Below, piece by piece: positions 28,340 to 38,044 of a DNA stretch of 64,000 bases. A program made the translations under genes and the position numbers. A model generated the notes under the pieces. That model made no database searches and had not been told where the DNA came from. It saw nothing but the letters and a program-made list of their open reading frames with translations. Origin of the DNA: Pseudomonas sp. ATCC 13867 (GTDB lineage: Bacteria; Pseudomonadota; Gammaproteobacteria; Pseudomonadales; Pseudomonadaceae); assembly GCF_000349845.1 (NCBI RefSeq), contig NC_020829.1, positions 2,177,001 through 2,241,000 of the forward strand. The letters are read 5' to 3'. Positions within the stretch are counted from its first letter, which is position 1, and every line of letters starts with the position of its first letter.

Positions 28340-31300
28340 TGAACCTGTCGCGCCCGTTCATCCTGCGTCCGGTCGCCACCAGCCTGCTGACCCTGGCGCT
28401 GATGCTCGCCGGCATCCTCTCGTTCGGCCTGTTGCCGGTGGCGCCGCTGCCCAACGTGGACTTCCCCACCATCATGGTGCAGGCCGCGCTGCCCGGGGCC
28501 AGCCCGGAGACGATGGCGTCCACCGTGGCGACCCCGCTGGAGCGCTCGCTCGGGCGCATCGCCGGGGTCACCGACATGACCTCCAGCAGTTCCCTGGGCA
28601 ACACCACCATCATCGTGCAGTTCGACCTGTCCAAGGACATCGACGGCGCGGCGCGGGAGGTGCAGTCGGCGATCAACGCGGCGATGAGCCTGCTGCCGTC
28701 GGGTATGCCGAACAACCCGACGTACCGCAAGGCGAACCCGTCGGACAGCCCGATCATGATCCTCACCCTGACCTCGGACACCTACTCCCGCGGGCAGATG
28801 TACGACCTGGCCTCGACCATCGTCTCGCCCAAGCTCGCGCAGGTGAAGGGCGTGGGGCAGGTGAGCATCGGCGGCTCCTCGCTGCCGGCGGTGCGGGTGG
28901 ACGTGAACCCGGACCAGCTCAGCCAGTACGGCATTTCCCTGGACAACGTGCGCACCGCCATCGACAACACCAATGCCGATGGACCCAAAGGCTCGCTGGA
29001 ATTCGGTGAGCGGCACTGGCAGGTGGACTCCAACGACCAGTTGCGCAAGGCCAGCGAATACGCGCCGCTGATCGTCCACTACAACGCCGAGACCGGCGCG
29101 GCGGTGCGCCTGAAGGATGTGGCGAAGGTTTCCGACTCGGTGGAGGACGTGCGCAACGCCGGCTTCTCCGACAACCTGCCGGCGGTGCTGCTGATCATCA
29201 CCCGCCAGCCGGGCGCCAACATCATCGAAGCCACCGACGCCATCCACGAGCAGTTGCCGATCATCCAGGACGTGCTCGGCCCGCAGGTGAAACTGTCGGT
29301 GATGGACGACCGCAGCCCGTCGATCCGCGCCTCGCTGGAGGAGGCCGAGCTGACCCTGATCGTCTCCGTGGTGCTGGTGATCCTGGTGGTCTACCTGTTC
29401 CTGCGCAACGGCCGCGCCACGCTGATCCCCAGCCTCGCGGTGCCGGTGTCGCTGGTGGGCACCTTCGCGGTCATGTACCTGTGCGGCTTCTCGCTGAACA
29501 ACCTGTCGCTGATGGCGCTGATCATCGCCACCGGCTTCGTGGTGGACGACGCCATCGTGGTGGTGGAGAACATCGCCCGGCGCATCGAGGAGGGCGATCC
29601 GCCGCTCAAGGCAGCCATTCGCGGTGCGCGCGAGGTGAGCTTCACCGTGCTGTCGATGACCCTGTCGCTGGTGGCGGTGTTCATTCCGCTGCTGCTGATG
29701 GGCGGTATCACCGGGCGGCTGTTCCGCGAGTTTTCGGTGACCCTGGCAGCGGCCATCCTGGTGTCGCTGGTGGTGTCCCTGACCCTGACGCCGATGCTCT
29801 GCGCGCGACTGCTCAAGCCCATCGAGCGCCCGCAGAAGGCCTCGGTGGCACGCCAGAGCAACCGCTATTTCGTCGCCTTCATGCTGCGCTACCGCGCCAG
29901 CCTGAGCTGGGCGCTGGAGCACTCGCGGCTGATGATTGTGATCATGCTGGGCTGCATCGCGCTGAACCTCTACCTGTTCGCGGTGGTGCCCAAGGGCTTC
30001 CTGCCGCAGCAGGACTCCGGGCGGCTGCGCGGCTTCGCGGTGGCCGACCAGAGCATCTCGTTCCAGGCGCTGGACCAGAAGATGGCCGAGTTCCGCACGA
30101 TCCTTTCCAAGGATCCGGGCGTGGAAAACGTGGTGGGCTTCGTCGGTGGCGGCAGGTGGCAGTCGAGCAATACGGGTTCCTTCTTCGTCACCCTCAAGGA
30201 CATCGGCGAACGCGATTCGGCAGACGTGATCGTCAACCGCCTGCGCAAGCAGCTGGCGCAGATTCCCGGCGCCACCCTCTACCTGCAGGCCGGGCAGGAC
30301 GTGCGCATCGGCGGTCGGCAGAGCAACGCCCAGTACGAGTTCACCCTGCGCAGCGACGACCTGACCCTGCTGCGCGACTGGGCGCCCAAGGTCGAGGCGG
30401 TGCTGAACAAGATCCCGCAACTGGTGGACGTCAACAGCGACGCCCAGGACAAGGGCGTGCAGAGCCGCCTGGTGATCGACCGCGACCGCGCCGCCAGCCT
30501 GGGGGTGAACGTCGCCGACGTGGATGCGGTGCTGAACAACTCCTACGGCCAGCGCCAGGTGTCGACCATCTTCAATCCGCTGAACCAGTACCACGTGGTG
30601 ATGGAGGTGGACCAGCCCTACCAGGAGTCGCCGGAAGAGCTGCGCCAGGTCTACGTGATCGGCAACGACGGCCAGCGCGTGCCGCTGTCGGCCTTCACCC
30701 ACGTGGAGCCGAGCCGCGCGCCGCTGACGGTCAACCACCAGGGACAGTTCGCCGCGACCACCTTCTCCTTCAACCTGGCCCCCGGCGCGCTGATCGGCCC
30801 GGCCCGCGATGCGGTGATGGCGGGGCTGGAGCCGCTGCACCTGCCGATGGAAATCCAGGCCACCTTCGAAGGCAGCGCCGGCGCGGTGCAGGACACCCAG
30901 AACGACATGCCCTGGCTGATCCTGCTGGCGCTGGTGTCGGTGTACATCGTGCTCGGCATCCTCTACGAGAGCTACGTGCACCCGCTGACCATCCTCTCGA
31001 CGCTGCCGTCCGCCGGCGTGGGGGCGTTGATGACGCTGATGCTGTTCCGCACCGAACTGTCGCTGATCGCGCTGATCGGGGTGATCCTGCTGATCGGCAT
31101 CGTGAAGAAGAACGCGATCATGATGATCGACTTCGCCCTCGACGCCGAACGCACCCTCGGCCTGTCGCCGCGCGAGGCGATCCTGGAGGCCTGCATGAAG
31201 CGCTTCCGGCCGATCATGATGACCACCCTGGCCGCCATCCTCGGCGCGCTGCCGCTGATCTTCGGCGTTGGCGGCGACGCCGCGCTGCGCCGCCCGCTGG

Positions 31301-31449
31301 GCATGACCATCGTCGGCGGCCTGATCGGCAGCCAGTTGCTGACCCTGTACACCACCCCTGTCGTCTACCTCTACCTCGACCGCCTGCGCCACTGGGTCAA
31401 CCAGAAGCGCGGCGTGCGTACCGACGGCGCCCTGGAGACACCCGTATGA
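28339..31449 (+). CDS. muxC: RND efflux pump MuxC/MdtC type
   Basis: A 1036-residue RND transporter, starting [20 protein letters not shown] immediately at the muxB stop. TM4 has [16 protein letters not shown] and the second half shows [20 protein letters not shown] as in MuxB, evidence of an old tandem duplication giving a two-subunit pump. Twelve helices and both periplasmic loops are intact. It overlaps the outer-membrane gene by 4 bases, so muxA-B-C-opmB are translated from one message. Confidence 0.95.
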   Translation: MNLSRPFILRPVATSLLTLALMLAGILSFGLLPVAPLPNVDFPTIMVQAALPGASPETMASTVATPLERSLGRIAGVTDMTSSSSLGNTTIIVQFDLSKDIDGAAREVQSAINAAMSLLPSGMPNNPTYRKANPSDSPIMILTLTSDTYSRGQMYDLASTIVSPKLAQVKGVGQVSIGGSSLPAVRVDVNPDQLSQYGISLDNVRTAIDNTNADGPKGSLEFGERHWQVDSNDQLRKASEYAPLIVHYNAETGAAVRLKDVAKVSDSVEDVRNAGFSDNLPAVLLIITRQPGANIIEATDAIHEQLPIIQDVLGPQVKLSVMDDRSPSIRASLEEAELTLIVSVVLVILVVYLFLRNGRATLIPSLAVPVSLVGTFAVMYLCGFSLNNLSLMALIIATGFVVDDAIVVVENIARRIEEGDPPLKAAIRGAREVSFTVLSMTLSLVAVFIPLLLMGGITGRLFREFSVTLAAAILVSLVVSLTLTPMLCARLLKPIERPQKASVARQSNRYFVAFMLRYRASLSWALEHSRLMIVIMLGCIALNLYLFAVVPKGFLPQQDSGRLRGFAVADQSISFQALDQKMAEFRTILSKDPGVENVVGFVGGGRWQSSNTGSFFVTLKDIGERDSADVIVNRLRKQLAQIPGATLYLQAGQDVRIGGRQSNAQYEFTLRSDDLTLLRDWAPKVEAVLNKIPQLVDVNSDAQDKGVQSRLVIDRDRAASLGVNVADVDAVLNNSYGQRQVSTIFNPLNQYHVVMEVDQPYQESPEELRQVYVIGNDGQRVPLSAFTHVEPSRAPLTVNHQGQFAATTFSFNLAPGALIGPARDAVMAGLEPLHLPMEIQATFEGSAGAVQDTQNDMPWLILLALVSVYIVLGILYESYVHPLTILSTLPSAGVGALMTLMLFRTELSLIALIGVILLIGIVKKNAIMMIDFALDAERTLGLSPREAILEACMKRFRPIMMTTLAAILGALPLIFGVGGDAALRRPLGMTIVGGLIGSQLLTLYTTPVVYLYLDRLRHWVNQKRGVRTDGALETPV

Positions 31450-32921
31450 TCCGCTCGCGTTCCTTCTTCCCCCTGGCGCTGGCCGTGGCCCTGGCCGGTT
31501 GCGCCATCGGTCCGGACTACCAGCGTCCCGAGCTGACGGTGCCCGCCAGCTTCAAGGAAGGCGAGGGCTGGCAACTGGCGAAACCCCAGGATGGCTTCAA
31601 CCACGGCGCCTGGTGGGAACTGTACGGCGACGCCACGCTGAACGACCTGCAGACGCGCCTGGTCGCCGCCAACCAGACCCTGGCGCAGTCGGTCGCGTCC
31701 TACCGCCAGGCCCGGGCACTGGCCAAGGGCGCGCGCTCGTCGTTCTTCCCCACCATCAGCGCCGACGTCGGCAAGACCCGTTCCGGGCAAGGCACTGGCA
31801 GCGGCGGCAGCGTGCGTCTGCCGGACGGTTCCACGGTCAGCAGTGGCGGCGGCAGCAGTTCGATCAGTAACAGCTACTCGGCAAGCCTCGGCGTGAGCTG
31901 GGAGCTGGACCTGTGGGGCAAGCTGCGCCGCCAGCTGGAAGCCGATACCGCGAGCATGGATGCCAGCGCCGCGGACCTTGCCGCCTCGCGCCTGTCGCTG
32001 CAGTCGGAGCTGACCCAGGATTACCTGCAACTGCGTGTGATGGACCGGCAGATCAAGCTGCTCAACGACACCGTGGCGGCCTACCAGCGCTCGCTGAAAC
32101 TCACCGAAAACCAGTACAACGCCGGCATCGTCACCAAGGCCGACGTGGCCCAGGCGCGCACCCAGCTGAAGAGCACCGAAGCCCAGGCCATCGACCTGAA
32201 GTACCAGCGCGCCCAGCTGGAGCACGCCATCGCCGTGCTGGTCGGCGTGCCGCCGGCGCAGTTCTCCCTGGCCGCCGTGGACGCCGTTCCCGCGCTGCCG
32301 CAGGTGCCGGCGCTGCTGCCGTCGGAGCTGTTGCAGCGTCGCCCGGACGTGGCGTCGGCCGAGCGCCAGGTGATCGCCGCCAACGCGCAGATTGGCGTGG
32401 CCAAGGCCGCCTGGTTCCCCGACCTGACTCTCACCGCCGCCGGCGGCTACCGCAGTGGCAGCTTCCAGAACTGGATCGAGACGCCGAACCGCTACTGGTC
32501 CATCGGCCCGCAGTTCGCCATGACTCTGTTCGACGCCGGGCTGATCGCTTCGCAGGTGGAACAGGCCGAGGCCAGCTACGACCAGACCGTGGCCAGCTAC
32601 CGGCAGACTGTGCTGGACAGCTTCCGCGAGGTCGAGGACTACATGGTCCAGCTCAAGGTGCTGGAAGAGGAGAGTGGCGTGCAGCAGGAGGCGCTGGACG
32701 CCGCCCGCGAAGCGCTGCGCCTGACCTTCAACCAGTACAAGGCCGGCACCATCGACTACAGCAACGTGGTCACCACCCAGACCAGCGCGCTGTCCAACGA
32801 GCGCACGCTGCTGACCCTGCAGGGCAGCCGGCTGACCGCCAGCGTGCAGTTGATCGCCGCGCTGGGCGGCGGCTGGGATGCGGCGAAGATCGCCGAGGAA
32901 GGCGAGGCGGTACGGGACTGA
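31446..32921 (+). CDS. opmB: Outer-membrane efflux channel lipoprotein, OpmB type
   Basis: A 491-residue TolC/NodT-family protein. A signal peptide ends in the lipobox VALAGC (lipidated Cys19) followed by AIGPDYQRP, the normal start of these channels. Two OEP repeats follow, with long coiled-coil helices and the [15 protein letters not shown] motif. A Ser/Gly-rich insert ([16 protein letters not shown] to [10 protein letters not shown]) near residue 120 is in an extracellular-loop position. It forms the exit duct for MuxABC. Its ATG overlaps the muxC stop. Confidence 0.94.
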   Translation: MIRSRSFFPLALAVALAGCAIGPDYQRPELTVPASFKEGEGWQLAKPQDGFNHGAWWELYGDATLNDLQTRLVAANQTLAQSVASYRQARALAKGARSSFFPTISADVGKTRSGQGTGSGGSVRLPDGSTVSSGGGSSSISNSYSASLGVSWELDLWGKLRRQLEADTASMDASAADLAASRLSLQSELTQDYLQLRVMDRQIKLLNDTVAAYQRSLKLTENQYNAGIVTKADVAQARTQLKSTEAQAIDLKYQRAQLEHAIAVLVGVPPAQFSLAAVDAVPALPQVPALLPSELLQRRPDVASAERQVIAANAQIGVAKAAWFPDLTLTAAGGYRSGSFQNWIETPNRYWSIGPQFAMTLFDAGLIASQVEQAEASYDQTVASYRQTVLDSFREVEDYMVQLKVLEEESGVQQEALDAAREALRLTFNQYKAGTIDYSNVVTTQTSALSNERTLLTLQGSRLTASVQLIAALGGGWDAAKIAEEGEAVRD

Positions 32922-33000
32922 CGCCGGTCAGTCCCCGGGCAGCGCACTCGGCGGGATGCGCAAGCGGCCCTCGCCGTCGATGGATCGCATGCCTCGGGGG

Positions 33001-33017
33001 CGGGTGACGCTCACCCG
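33001..33017. terminator. Hairpin in the opmB / monooxygenase convergent gap
   Basis: CGGGTGA-CGC-TCACCCG, a perfect 7-base stem between the convergent opmB and monooxygenase genes. No T-run on either strand. Confidence 0.3.
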
Positions 33018-33076
33018 GCGCCATGTTTTCGAGGCCTCGCAGGCGGTATGGCCGATGGCCGGTAGCGGGCCGTCGT

Positions 33077-33400
33077 TCAGCGCTCGAAGCCGTAGGCGCG
33101 TTCGACCCTGCAGACCCGCACCTGGAAGCCGCTGTACCAGTCCTGCCGTCCGCGCCGCTGGGCGATGCGGTGCTCGCCTTCCTCCCGCCAGTGGCGGATG
33201 GCGGCTTCGTCGCGCCAGTAGGAGACAGTGATGCCGAGTCCGTCGGCACCCCGTGCCGACTCGACGCCGAGAAAGCCGTCCTGCCGGGCAGCCAGCTCCA
33301 GCATGCGCGCGGCGGCGTCGGCGTAGCCTTGCTCCTGCTCGCTGCGCAGGGAGGTGAAGATCACCGCGTAGTAGGGCGGCTGGGGTGTGCGGGCGATCAT
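33077..33400 (-). CDS. Antibiotic biosynthesis monooxygenase (ABM)-domain protein
   Basis: A 107-residue small cytosolic protein. PPYYAVIFTSLRSEQEQGYA begins the ferredoxin-like ABM fold, with DGFLGVESARG and GITVSYWRDEAAIRHWREE as the expected second half. Such proteins are cofactor-free oxygenases or dimeric folding platforms; no specific function is assignable. The ATG at 33400 overlaps the stop of the amidotransferase gene upstream (ATGA), so the two are coupled and presumably work together. Confidence 0.85.
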   Translation of the reverse strand: MIARTPQPPYYAVIFTSLRSEQEQGYADAAARMLELAARQDGFLGVESARGADGLGITVSYWRDEAAIRHWREEGEHRIAQRRGRQDWYSGFQVRVCRVERAYGFER

Positions 33401-34131
33401 GCGGGGCTCCCTGCGGTGGCGGCCGCGTGCCTGAAGGCGGCGCTGAGAAAGGCCTGGGCCAGCGGTACGCCGACCCCGGCGAGTGCCTTGCGCTCGGGTT
33501 GGAACAGGGTGGCGAGGAAGAACGGATGGTCCGTGGCCTCCAGCGCGCGGATGCTGCCGTCCTCGCCGTGGGCGCAGGCATGCAGAGCGCCGCCGAACAG
33601 CGCGTCCTGGAACTCGGGGTTCACCCCGTAGCTGCAGCGATAGCCTTCGCGGATGCTCGGCAGGCCGTAGATCGCCGCCAGGCGCGAACCGGGACGCAGC
33701 GCGATGGTTTCGCTGACGTCCAGCAGCGAGCAGGGCAGGGCATGGATCACCGTGCGTTCGGCCTCCGGGTCGGTCTCGCCGTGGGCGGCTTCCCGCCAGC
33801 CGAGCACCTGGCGGGCGCGTTCCAGCAGTGCGTGCTGGAAGCCGCCGCAGGTGCCGAGGAACGGCACGTCGTGGGTGCGCGCGTAGGTGATGGCGCGTAG
33901 CGCCCCCTCGGTCTCGCGGTAGGGGCTGCCGGGAATGCACCAGAAGCCGGCGTAGGTGTGCAGCGGCAGGCCGGCCGCCAGGCGCGGCGTATCCAGCCAG
34001 TCGACACGCAAGGTGCCGCTGTGGGGCAGCAGCGACTGCTGCAGTGCCAGGGGAATCGCCCAGTGCGCGATGACGCGGCTGTCACGGTCGCCGATCAAGC
34101 CGATACGCAGAACCTTCCGTCGCCGTCCCAT
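33397..34131 (-). CDS. CTP synthase-like glutamine amidotransferase domain protein
   Basis: A 244-residue stand-alone class-I glutamine amidotransferase-like protein, the family labelled CTP synthase C-terminal region-related (seleno)protein. RIGLIGDRDSRVIAHWAIPL starts the fold. The nucleophile Cys is in FLGTCGGFQHALLE, and the His/Glu pair in ATDHPFFLATLFQPE completes the triad. The synthetase half of CTP synthase is absent. Some relatives have selenocysteine at the nucleophile; this one has Cys. It is coupled to the ABM gene and divergent from a LysR gene. Acceptor substrate unknown. Confidence 0.85.
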   Translation of the reverse strand: MGRRRKVLRIGLIGDRDSRVIAHWAIPLALQQSLLPHSGTLRVDWLDTPRLAAGLPLHTYAGFWCIPGSPYRETEGALRAITYARTHDVPFLGTCGGFQHALLERARQVLGWREAAHGETDPEAERTVIHALPCSLLDVSETIALRPGSRLAAIYGLPSIREGYRCSYGVNPEFQDALFGGALHACAHGEDGSIRALEATDHPFFLATLFQPERKALAGVGVPLAQAFLSAAFRHAAATAGSPA

Positions 34132-34185
34132 GTGTGCTCCCCTTTGCGCCGAGGCCCATTGGCGGGCCGGTGGGAGCAATCTATA

Positions 34186-34201
34186 GTTGCGCTGGTGCAA
34201 C
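34186..34201. promoter_or_regulatory. Inverted repeat GTTGC-N6-GCAAC
   Basis: A perfect inverted repeat in the 105-base divergent gap between the amidotransferase and LysR genes, with further TTGTGCAATA half-site-like sequence at about 34214. Candidate LysR-type operator, by position. Confidence 0.45.
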
Positions 34202-34236
34202 CAAAATTGGCGGTTGTGCAATATCGGAGTGCGTCC

Positions 34237-35133
34237 ATGCAATATCGTCTCGAGTACGCCGATCTCGCCCTGGTGCTGGCGCTGGTGCGCGGCGGCAGCC
34301 TGGCCCGCGCGGCGGAGTTGCTGGATGTGGATGTCTCCACGGTGTTCCGCGCCGTGCGCCGGTTGGAAAAGGCCCTGGGCAGCGCGCTGTTCGAGAAGGG
34401 TCGCCACGGCTACCTGCCGACCGCCACCGCCCAGCAGGTCGCCAGTCAGGCGGAGCTGGCCGAGCAGGCACTGGAGGCCGCGCGACTGAGCCTGGAGCAG
34501 GGGCACGACGTGCTCAGCGGTACCGTGCGCCTGACCTGTTCCGACACCGTGTTGCAGGGCCTGCTGTTGCCGGCGCTGGCGCGCTTCATGAAGCGTTACC
34601 CGGCGCTCAACCTGGAACTGACCACCTCCAACGCCTTCGCCAACCTGAGCCGGCGCGACGCCGACATCGCCCTGCGCCTGACCAGCTCGCCGCCGGAGCA
34701 TCTCGTCGGACGCAACCTGGGCGACGTGCATTACGTCCTCTGCGCCCACCGCGACTACCTTGCCGAGCAGGGCAAGCGCCCCTGGCAGGACATGAGCTGG
34801 ATCGCCCCGGACGACTTCCTGCCCGAGCACTCCAGCGTCGCCTGGCGCCGCCAGGCGTTCCCGGCGGTGGTCCCGGCCTACCGCTGCAACAGCATGCTCT
34901 CGGTGCTTGACTTGTGCCGCGCAGGGTTGGGGCTGGCGGCGTTGCCGGCCTTCCTGCTGCGGCCCGGCGATGGTCTGCGGGTGCTGGACGGCGAGCTGCC
35001 GGGGTGCAGCACCCACCTGTGGCTGCTGACCCGCCCGGACTGCCGCGCGCTGCGTGCGGTGGTGACGCTGTTCGAGGAGTTGGCCGGCAACCTGTCCATG
35101 AACTCGCGGGCAGGGGACGCTCACCCGGGCTAG
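34237..35133 (+). CDS. LysR-family transcriptional regulator
   Basis: A 298-residue regulator. HTH at residues 1-62 (LEYADLALVLALVRGGSLAR, DVSTVFRAVRRLEKALGSAL), effector domain from about 88 (GTVRLTCSDTVLQGLLLPAL). CGGAG at 34225 supports the ATG at 34237. It is divergent from the amidotransferase/ABM pair and probably regulates it. A Rho-independent terminator follows at 35163. Effector unknown. Confidence 0.92.
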   Translation: MQYRLEYADLALVLALVRGGSLARAAELLDVDVSTVFRAVRRLEKALGSALFEKGRHGYLPTATAQQVASQAELAEQALEAARLSLEQGHDVLSGTVRLTCSDTVLQGLLLPALARFMKRYPALNLELTTSNAFANLSRRDADIALRLTSSPPEHLVGRNLGDVHYVLCAHRDYLAEQGKRPWQDMSWIAPDDFLPEHSSVAWRRQAFPAVVPAYRCNSMLSVLDLCRAGLGLAALPAFLLRPGDGLRVLDGELPGCSTHLWLLTRPDCRALRAVVTLFEELAGNLSMNSRAGDAHPG

Positions 35134-35162
35134 CGTCCGGGTGCGTTGACGCTGGAACGAAA

Positions 35163-35187
35163 GGCCCCGCGCGAAGCGGGGCCTTTT
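35163..35187 (+). terminator. Rho-independent terminator
   Basis: GGCCCCGC-GCGAA-GCGGGGCC followed by TTTT, 30 bases after the LysR stop. It probably also limits transcription from the convergent gene at 35193-35555. Confidence 0.85.
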
Positions 35188-35192
35188 GGCGA

Positions 35193-35555
35193 TTACCAGT
35201 GGCGATAGCGCCCTGGCGGGCCGTAATAGGCCGGCCCGTAGTAGCGGGGCGCGTAATAGCGCGGGCCGTAGTAACGCGGCGCCGGCACCACCACCACGGG
35301 CCGATAGAGCGGAACCGGCCGGTAGTACACCGGCGGCGCTGGCGGGTAGTAGGCCACGGGCGGCGGGGCATAATACGGCGCGGGAGGTGGGGCGTAGTAC
35401 GGCGCTGGCGCGGAGCCGGCGACGATCGCTCCACCGACCACGGCGCCGACCACCGCGCCGATGGCGGCGGCATCGCTGTTGCTGTTGGCCGCTGCCTGTC
35501 CGGCGAGGGCCAGGCAACCGCAGAGTACGGCGAACCGGGAAAGACAGCGAAGCAT
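35193..35555 (-). CDS. Exported Pro/Tyr-rich protein with glycine zipper
   Basis: A 120-residue protein with a signal peptide ending GQAAA, a glycine-zipper helix (AAIGAVVGAVVGGAIVAG), then a low-complexity tail of Ala/Pro/Tyr repeats such as APYYAPPPAPYYAPPP and RYYGPRYYAPRYYG. AGGAGG six bases before the ATG at 35555 is a very strong ribosome site, suggesting high expression. The architecture suggests an envelope-associated or membrane-inserting protein. No enzyme motif; function unknown. Confidence 0.8.
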   Translation of the reverse strand: MLRCLSRFAVLCGCLALAGQAAANSNSDAAAIGAVVGAVVGGAIVAGSAPAPYYAPPPAPYYAPPPVAYYPPAPPVYYRPVPLYRPVVVVPAPRYYGPRYYAPRYYGPAYYGPPGRYRHW

Positions 35556-35781
35556 GATGTACCTCCTGGGACTCCGGCAGGGAGCCCGTTATCCATGAGA
35601 CATCTGCCCGCGGGGAAGCGTAAGTCCGCCCAGTGTAAAAGTTGTGTAAAACGCAGCGTGCGGCTCTGCGCCGGGCTTTCAGTGCAGCAGGTTGCAATAC
35701 TTCAATGCCCCCGTTAGGGGCTTCATGCTGGTAAGGTGGCGCTTTTCACGCTTTTCACACATCTCATCAGGGAGACGTTCC

Positions 35782-36108
35782 ATGCCCTTGAACCGAGTGA
35801 CCCTGCTGTCGCTTTTCGCCGTGGCCGCACTGGCCGGTTGCAGCTCCAAGGATTCCTCGTCCGACACCAGCACCCAGGCGTCGGGGACGCCGCCGGCCAT
35901 GACCGGCACCTGTGACGCCAAGGCCGTGCAATCGCTGATCGGCAAGACCATCGACGCTAACCTGACCGAACAGGCCCGGCGCGATGCCGGCGCCAGCGTG
36001 GCGCGCGTGCTGCACCCGCACCAGCCGGTCACGATGGAGTACAACTCCCAGCGCCTGAACATCGATGTCGATGATCGCAAGGTGGTGCGGCAGGTCAACT
36101 GCGGCTGA
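35782..36108 (+). CDS. I78-family peptidase inhibitor lipoprotein
   Basis: A 108-residue protein with a lipobox (VAALAGC, Cys20) and a short Ser/Thr-rich linker. The domain CDAKAVQSLIGKTIDANL...RVLHPHQPVTMEYNSQRLNI...VNCG matches inhibitor family I78 (elastase-inhibitor AFLEI type), with the two cysteines expected to form a disulfide. It would be anchored in the envelope and could inhibit serine proteases. CAGGGAGA is the ribosome site and a terminator follows at 36127. Confidence 0.85.
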   Translation: MPLNRVTLLSLFAVAALAGCSSKDSSSDTSTQASGTPPAMTGTCDAKAVQSLIGKTIDANLTEQARRDAGASVARVLHPHQPVTMEYNSQRLNIDVDDRKVVRQVNCG

Positions 36109-36126
36109 TTGCCAATGCCAGAACAG

Positions 36127-36148
36127 AGCCCCGCATTGCGGGGCTTTT
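36127..36148 (+). terminator. Rho-independent terminator
   Basis: AGCCCCGC-ATT-GCGGGGCT followed by TTTC, 19 bases after the I78 lipoprotein stop and facing the convergent LysR gene. Confidence 0.85.
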
Positions 36149-36199
36149 CATTGACCGGGGGGCAATCTGCCCGGCCCGCGCCGTGGGGAGGCGGAACGG

Positions 36200-37123
36200 T
36201 CAGATCGCCGAGAATCGCTGCCCCAGCCCCGTCTCGCGGAAATGCTCGACGACGCACTCGACGAAGACGCGGGTCTTGGCCGGCAGGAGCTTCTGTGCCG
36301 CGTAGTAGATGGCGGTGTTGCCGGCGTCGACGTACCACTCCGGCAGTACCCGGACCAACCGGCCATCCTCCAGGTACGGCAGCGCGTGCTGCATGCTGAC
36401 CAGGGTGATGCCCAGCCCCATGAGGGCGGCGACGCAGGCGGCTTCCGGGTCGCTCAGGGTCATGCGCTCCTTCAGCGCGATGGGCGCCTGGACGTACTGG
36501 CGGTTGACCAGCGGCCAGGGGCGCACCCGGCCGGTCTGCGGCGAGCGGATACGGAGGCCGTCATGGCTGGGCAGGTCGCTCGGGTAACGGATCGGCGGAT
36601 GGGCAGCGAGATAGGCCGGGGAGGCCAGCAGTACCATGTGCGCCGGCGACAGCTTGCGCGCCACCACGCCGGGCGGCAGTTCGAAGCCGCCGCCGATGGC
36701 GGCGTCGAAGCCTTCGGCGATCAGGTCCACCTGGCGGTTGTCGAAGTGCCAGTCCGGGCGGATCGCCGGGTAGCGTCCGAGGAAATCCGGTAGCAGCGGC
36801 AGGATGTAGTCGCGGCCGAACATCAGTCCCATGCTCACTTTCAGTACGCCGCTGGGCTGGCCGTCGGCGCTGGCCAGGTTGGCGATGGCGCTCTGCAGGC
36901 TGGCCAGGCCGCCGCTGGCCTCATCGAGGAAGCGTTCGCCGGCCTCGGTCAGCGCCAGGCTGCGGGTGCTGCGCTGGAACAGCCGCACGCCCAGGTTGGT
37001 TTCCAGCCGGGCGACATTCTTGCTCACCGCCGCCGGCGTCAGGCCCATGCGCCGCGCGGCGGCGGCAAAGCTGCCGGCCTCGGCGCTGCGCACGAAGCAT
37101 TCGATACTGATCAGGCTTTCCAT
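36200..37123 (-). CDS. LysR-family transcriptional regulator
   Basis: A 307-residue regulator. HTH: LISIECFVRSAEAGSFAAAA, TPAAVSKNVARLETNLGVRL, RSTRSLALTEAG. The effector domain starts at about residue 90 (SGVLKVSMGLMFGRDYILPL). The ATG at 37123 gives the usual CrgA-like length. It diverges from the SDR gene starting at 37242, its probable target. Effector unknown. Confidence 0.92.
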   Translation of the reverse strand: MESLISIECFVRSAEAGSFAAAARRMGLTPAAVSKNVARLETNLGVRLFQRSTRSLALTEAGERFLDEASGGLASLQSAIANLASADGQPSGVLKVSMGLMFGRDYILPLLPDFLGRYPAIRPDWHFDNRQVDLIAEGFDAAIGGGFELPPGVVARKLSPAHMVLLASPAYLAAHPPIRYPSDLPSHDGLRIRSPQTGRVRPWPLVNRQYVQAPIALKERMTLSDPEAACVAALMGLGITLVSMQHALPYLEDGRLVRVLPEWYVDAGNTAIYYAAQKLLPAKTRVFVECVVEHFRETGLGQRFSAI

Positions 37124-37241
37124 GACGGGATTCCGGACATTCTGTATCGACTGAATATAGCGATTACCGGCTACTGCGTGCGTGTTCGGGAGAGGAGACT
37201 GGTCGTGTCGAATTTCTCCCACCTCAGTCACGGAGTCTCAC

Positions 37242-37991
37242 ATGAGCACGAATCAACCTCTCGCCGGCAAAGTCGCATTCATCCAGGGCGGCTCCCGCGG
37301 CATCGGTGCCGCCATCGCGCAACGCCTGGCCAATGAAGGCGCCGCCGTGGCCTTCACCTACGTCAGTTCGGCGCAGAAGGCGCAGGACCTTGCCGCCAGC
37401 ATCGAAGCCGCCGGTGGCCGCGCCCTGGCGATCCAGGCCGACAGCGCCGACGCCGCCTCCGTGCAGGCGGCCATCGACAGCGCCGCCCGGCATTTCGGCC
37501 GTATCGACATCCTGGTGAACAACGCCGGCGTGCTGGCCATCGCACCGCTGGACGAGTTCAGCCTGGACGACTTCGACCGCACCCTGGCGGTGAACGTGCG
37601 CAGCGTCTTCGTCGCCACCCAGGCCGCCGCGCGGCACATGGGCGAGGGCGGCCGGATCATCACCATCGGCAGCACCAATGCCGAACGCATGCCCTTCAGC
37701 GGCGGTGGCGTCTATGCCATGAGCAAGTCGGCGATCGTCGGCCTGACCCGTGGCTTGGCCCGCGACCTCGGTCCGCGCGGCATCACCGTCAACAACGTGC
37801 AGCCCGGCCCGGTGGACACCGACATGAACCCGGACCAGGGCGAGTTCGCCGAGACCCTCAAGGGCCTGATGGCGGTCGGCCGCTACGGCCGCGCGGAGGA
37901 GATCGCCGCGTTCGTTGCCTACCTGGCGGGCCCGGAAGCCGGCTATGTCACGGGCGCCAGCCTGACCATCGATGGCGGCTTTGCGGCCTGA
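37242..37991 (+). CDS. SDR-family oxidoreductase
   Basis: A 249-residue short-chain dehydrogenase/reductase. Cofactor motif GGSRGIGAAIA in FIQGGSRGIGAA, NNAGVLA, catalytic Ser in TIGSTNAERM and Tyr/Lys in VYAMSKSAIVGL, and C-terminal GASLTIDGGFAA. It reads as a 3-oxoacyl-ACP-reductase-like NAD(P) enzyme of unknown substrate. The acidic/basic residue after the first strand does not decide between NAD and NADP. It is divergent from a LysR gene that likely regulates it. Confidence 0.92.
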   Translation: MSTNQPLAGKVAFIQGGSRGIGAAIAQRLANEGAAVAFTYVSSAQKAQDLAASIEAAGGRALAIQADSADAASVQAAIDSAARHFGRIDILVNNAGVLAIAPLDEFSLDDFDRTLAVNVRSVFVATQAAARHMGEGGRIITIGSTNAERMPFSGGGVYAMSKSAIVGLTRGLARDLGPRGITVNNVQPGPVDTDMNPDQGEFAETLKGLMAVGRYGRAEEIAAFVAYLAGPEAGYVTGASLTIDGGFAA

Positions 37992-38013
37992 TGGGTTGAG
38001 CAGGCGTTGAGCG

Positions 38014-38042
38014 CCGGCCCGGAGCGCAAGCCGCCGGGCCGG
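38014..38042. terminator. Bidirectional hairpin between SDR and FUSC genes
   Basis: CCGGCCCGG (38014-38022) pairs perfectly with CCGGGCCGG (38034-38042) in the 53-base gap between two convergent genes. No T-run; its position suggests a shared transcription barrier. Confidence 0.5.
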
Positions 38043-38044
38043 GC

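Noticed and set aside
32928..33076. Minus-strand open frame with plausible codon use downstream of the ABM gene (AIGHTACEASKTWRRVSVTR segment)
   Set aside because: No start codon in the gap; it only continues out of frame into the ABM gene, and I recognise no protein family. Possibly a gene remnant but not supportable.
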